Origin: JAZGBC01 sp036444495
GTDB lineage: Bacteria; Pseudomonadota; Alphaproteobacteria; Kiloniellales; J153
Direction: 5' to 3'
NCBI GenBank assembly: GCA_036444495.1
Contig: JAZGBC010000027.1
Coordinates: 1 to 6,708 of the forward strand
DNA length: 6,708 bases
Each line of letters opens with the position of its first letter. Within the stretch, counting starts at the first letter, position 1. This document shows positions 6,491 through 6,708 of the stretch, piece by piece. Both the position numbers and the translations under genes were made by a program. The notes beneath the pieces were generated by a model. That model saw only the letters and a list, made by a program, of their open reading frames with translations, did no database searches and had not been told where the DNA came from.

Positions 6491-6517
6491 ATCAAACTCT
6501 CCAGTGGAGGGTTTGAT
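6491..6517 (-). terminator. Hairpin 3' of the ABC transporter gene, possible terminator
   Basis: ATCAAACTCTCC (6491-6502), loop AGT, GGAGGGTTTGAT (6506-6517) form a 12-bp stem with a single T·G pair. Read on the minus strand it begins 37 nt after the stop codon of the ABC ATPase gene. No T-run follows directly (the next bases on that strand are CCTCCCCCG), so intrinsic termination is uncertain and it may be another repeat unit instead. Confidence 0.4.
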
Positions 6518-6520
6518 GGG

Positions 6521-6535
6521 TGGGGGTGACCCCCA
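6521..6535 (-). terminator. Short GC hairpin directly after the ABC transporter gene
   Basis: TGGGGG (6521-6526), loop TGA, CCCCCA (6530-6535) form a 6-bp stem 19 nt past the ABC gene stop on the minus strand. An alternative pairing, GATGGG (6515-6520) with CCCATC (6532-6537), competes with it. No T-tract is present, so this is a candidate only. Confidence 0.3.
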
Positions 6536-6554
6536 TCGACTTACGCGGTGCGCG

Positions 6555-6708
6555 TCACAGAATCTGGCTCAGGAACTCCTTGGTGCGCGGGTCCTTGGCT
6601 TCGGTGAAGAAGGTGGCCGGGGGGCCGTGCTCGACGATGACGCCGCGGTCGGTGAAGTAGATGTGGTTGGCGATCTCGCGCGCGAAGCCCATCTCGTGGG
6701 TCACCAGG
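6555..6708 (-). CDS. Polar amino acid ABC transporter ATP-binding protein, C-terminal 50 residues (5' end beyond window)
   Basis: Reading leftwards from 6707 gives LVTHEMGFAREIANHIYF and continues to a TGA at 6557-6555. VTHEM contains the H-loop (switch) histidine, which contacts the ATP gamma-phosphate. MGFARE, then RGVIVEHGPP and the ending KEFLSQIL, are characteristic of the GlnQ/HisP/ArtP type, the ATPases of polar amino acid uptake systems. The protein acts as a dimer on the cytoplasmic face of an inner-membrane permease with a periplasmic binding protein; those partners would lie beyond the right edge. The Walker A, Walker B and signature motifs are outside the window. The family is clear even from this fragment; the amino acid transported is not determinable. 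Confidence 0.93.
   Translation of the reverse strand, partial: LVTHEMGFAREIANHIYFTDRGVIVEHGPPATFFTEAKDPRTKEFLSQIL

Noticed and set aside
6489..6501. Minus-strand AGAGTTTGATCCT identical to the conserved 5' end of 16S rRNA
   Set aside because: The match is 13 nt only; the following bases do not continue as 16S rRNA and the segment is one arm of a hairpin. I take it as coincidence.

Overview
This is a GC-rich window with genes on both strands, high third-position GC and long shadow frames opposite the real genes. It looks like a chromosomal piece of an alphaproteobacterium, probably Rhodospirillales-like. That placement is an inference. It rests on codon use, on the protein types, and on a palindromic repeat near 6337-6454 of a kind I associate with alphaproteobacterial genomes. 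No marker gene fixes the taxonomy.

Layout. Positions 797-1 (minus strand, cut by the window edge) hold the N-terminal 265 codons of a DAO-type FAD-dependent oxidoreductase. It diverges across about 210 bp from a small PPOX-fold (split-barrel) flavin or F420 enzyme at 1010-1447. A second, intact DAO-type oxidoreductase follows on the plus strand (1614-2801). Next is a roughly 220-bp non-coding inverted-repeat element (2821-3041), then a perfect 12-bp GC hairpin (3091-3118) just before a ten-helix EamA/DMT transporter gene (3147-3992). A long exported DUF4139 protein with a C-terminal coiled coil fills 4122-6254. The convergent gap 6255-6554 holds a pair of inverted palindromic repeat units and two further hairpins. 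At the right edge, on the minus strand, are the last 50 codons of a polar amino acid ABC transporter ATPase.

How it fits together. Two amine/amino-acid oxidase-like flavoproteins, an exporter-type DMT permease and an amino acid uptake ATPase suggest a neighbourhood handling amino acids or N-methylated amines. No substrate can be read from the sequence, and the wide gaps argue against one operon. The DUF4139 gene is an uncharacterised envelope protein with no clear link to its neighbours. I found no CRISPR array, phage, transposase, tRNA or rRNA. The most unusual material is the non-coding structure: the inverted-repeat element, the leader hairpin, and the repeat pair whose differences are compensatory within each hairpin.
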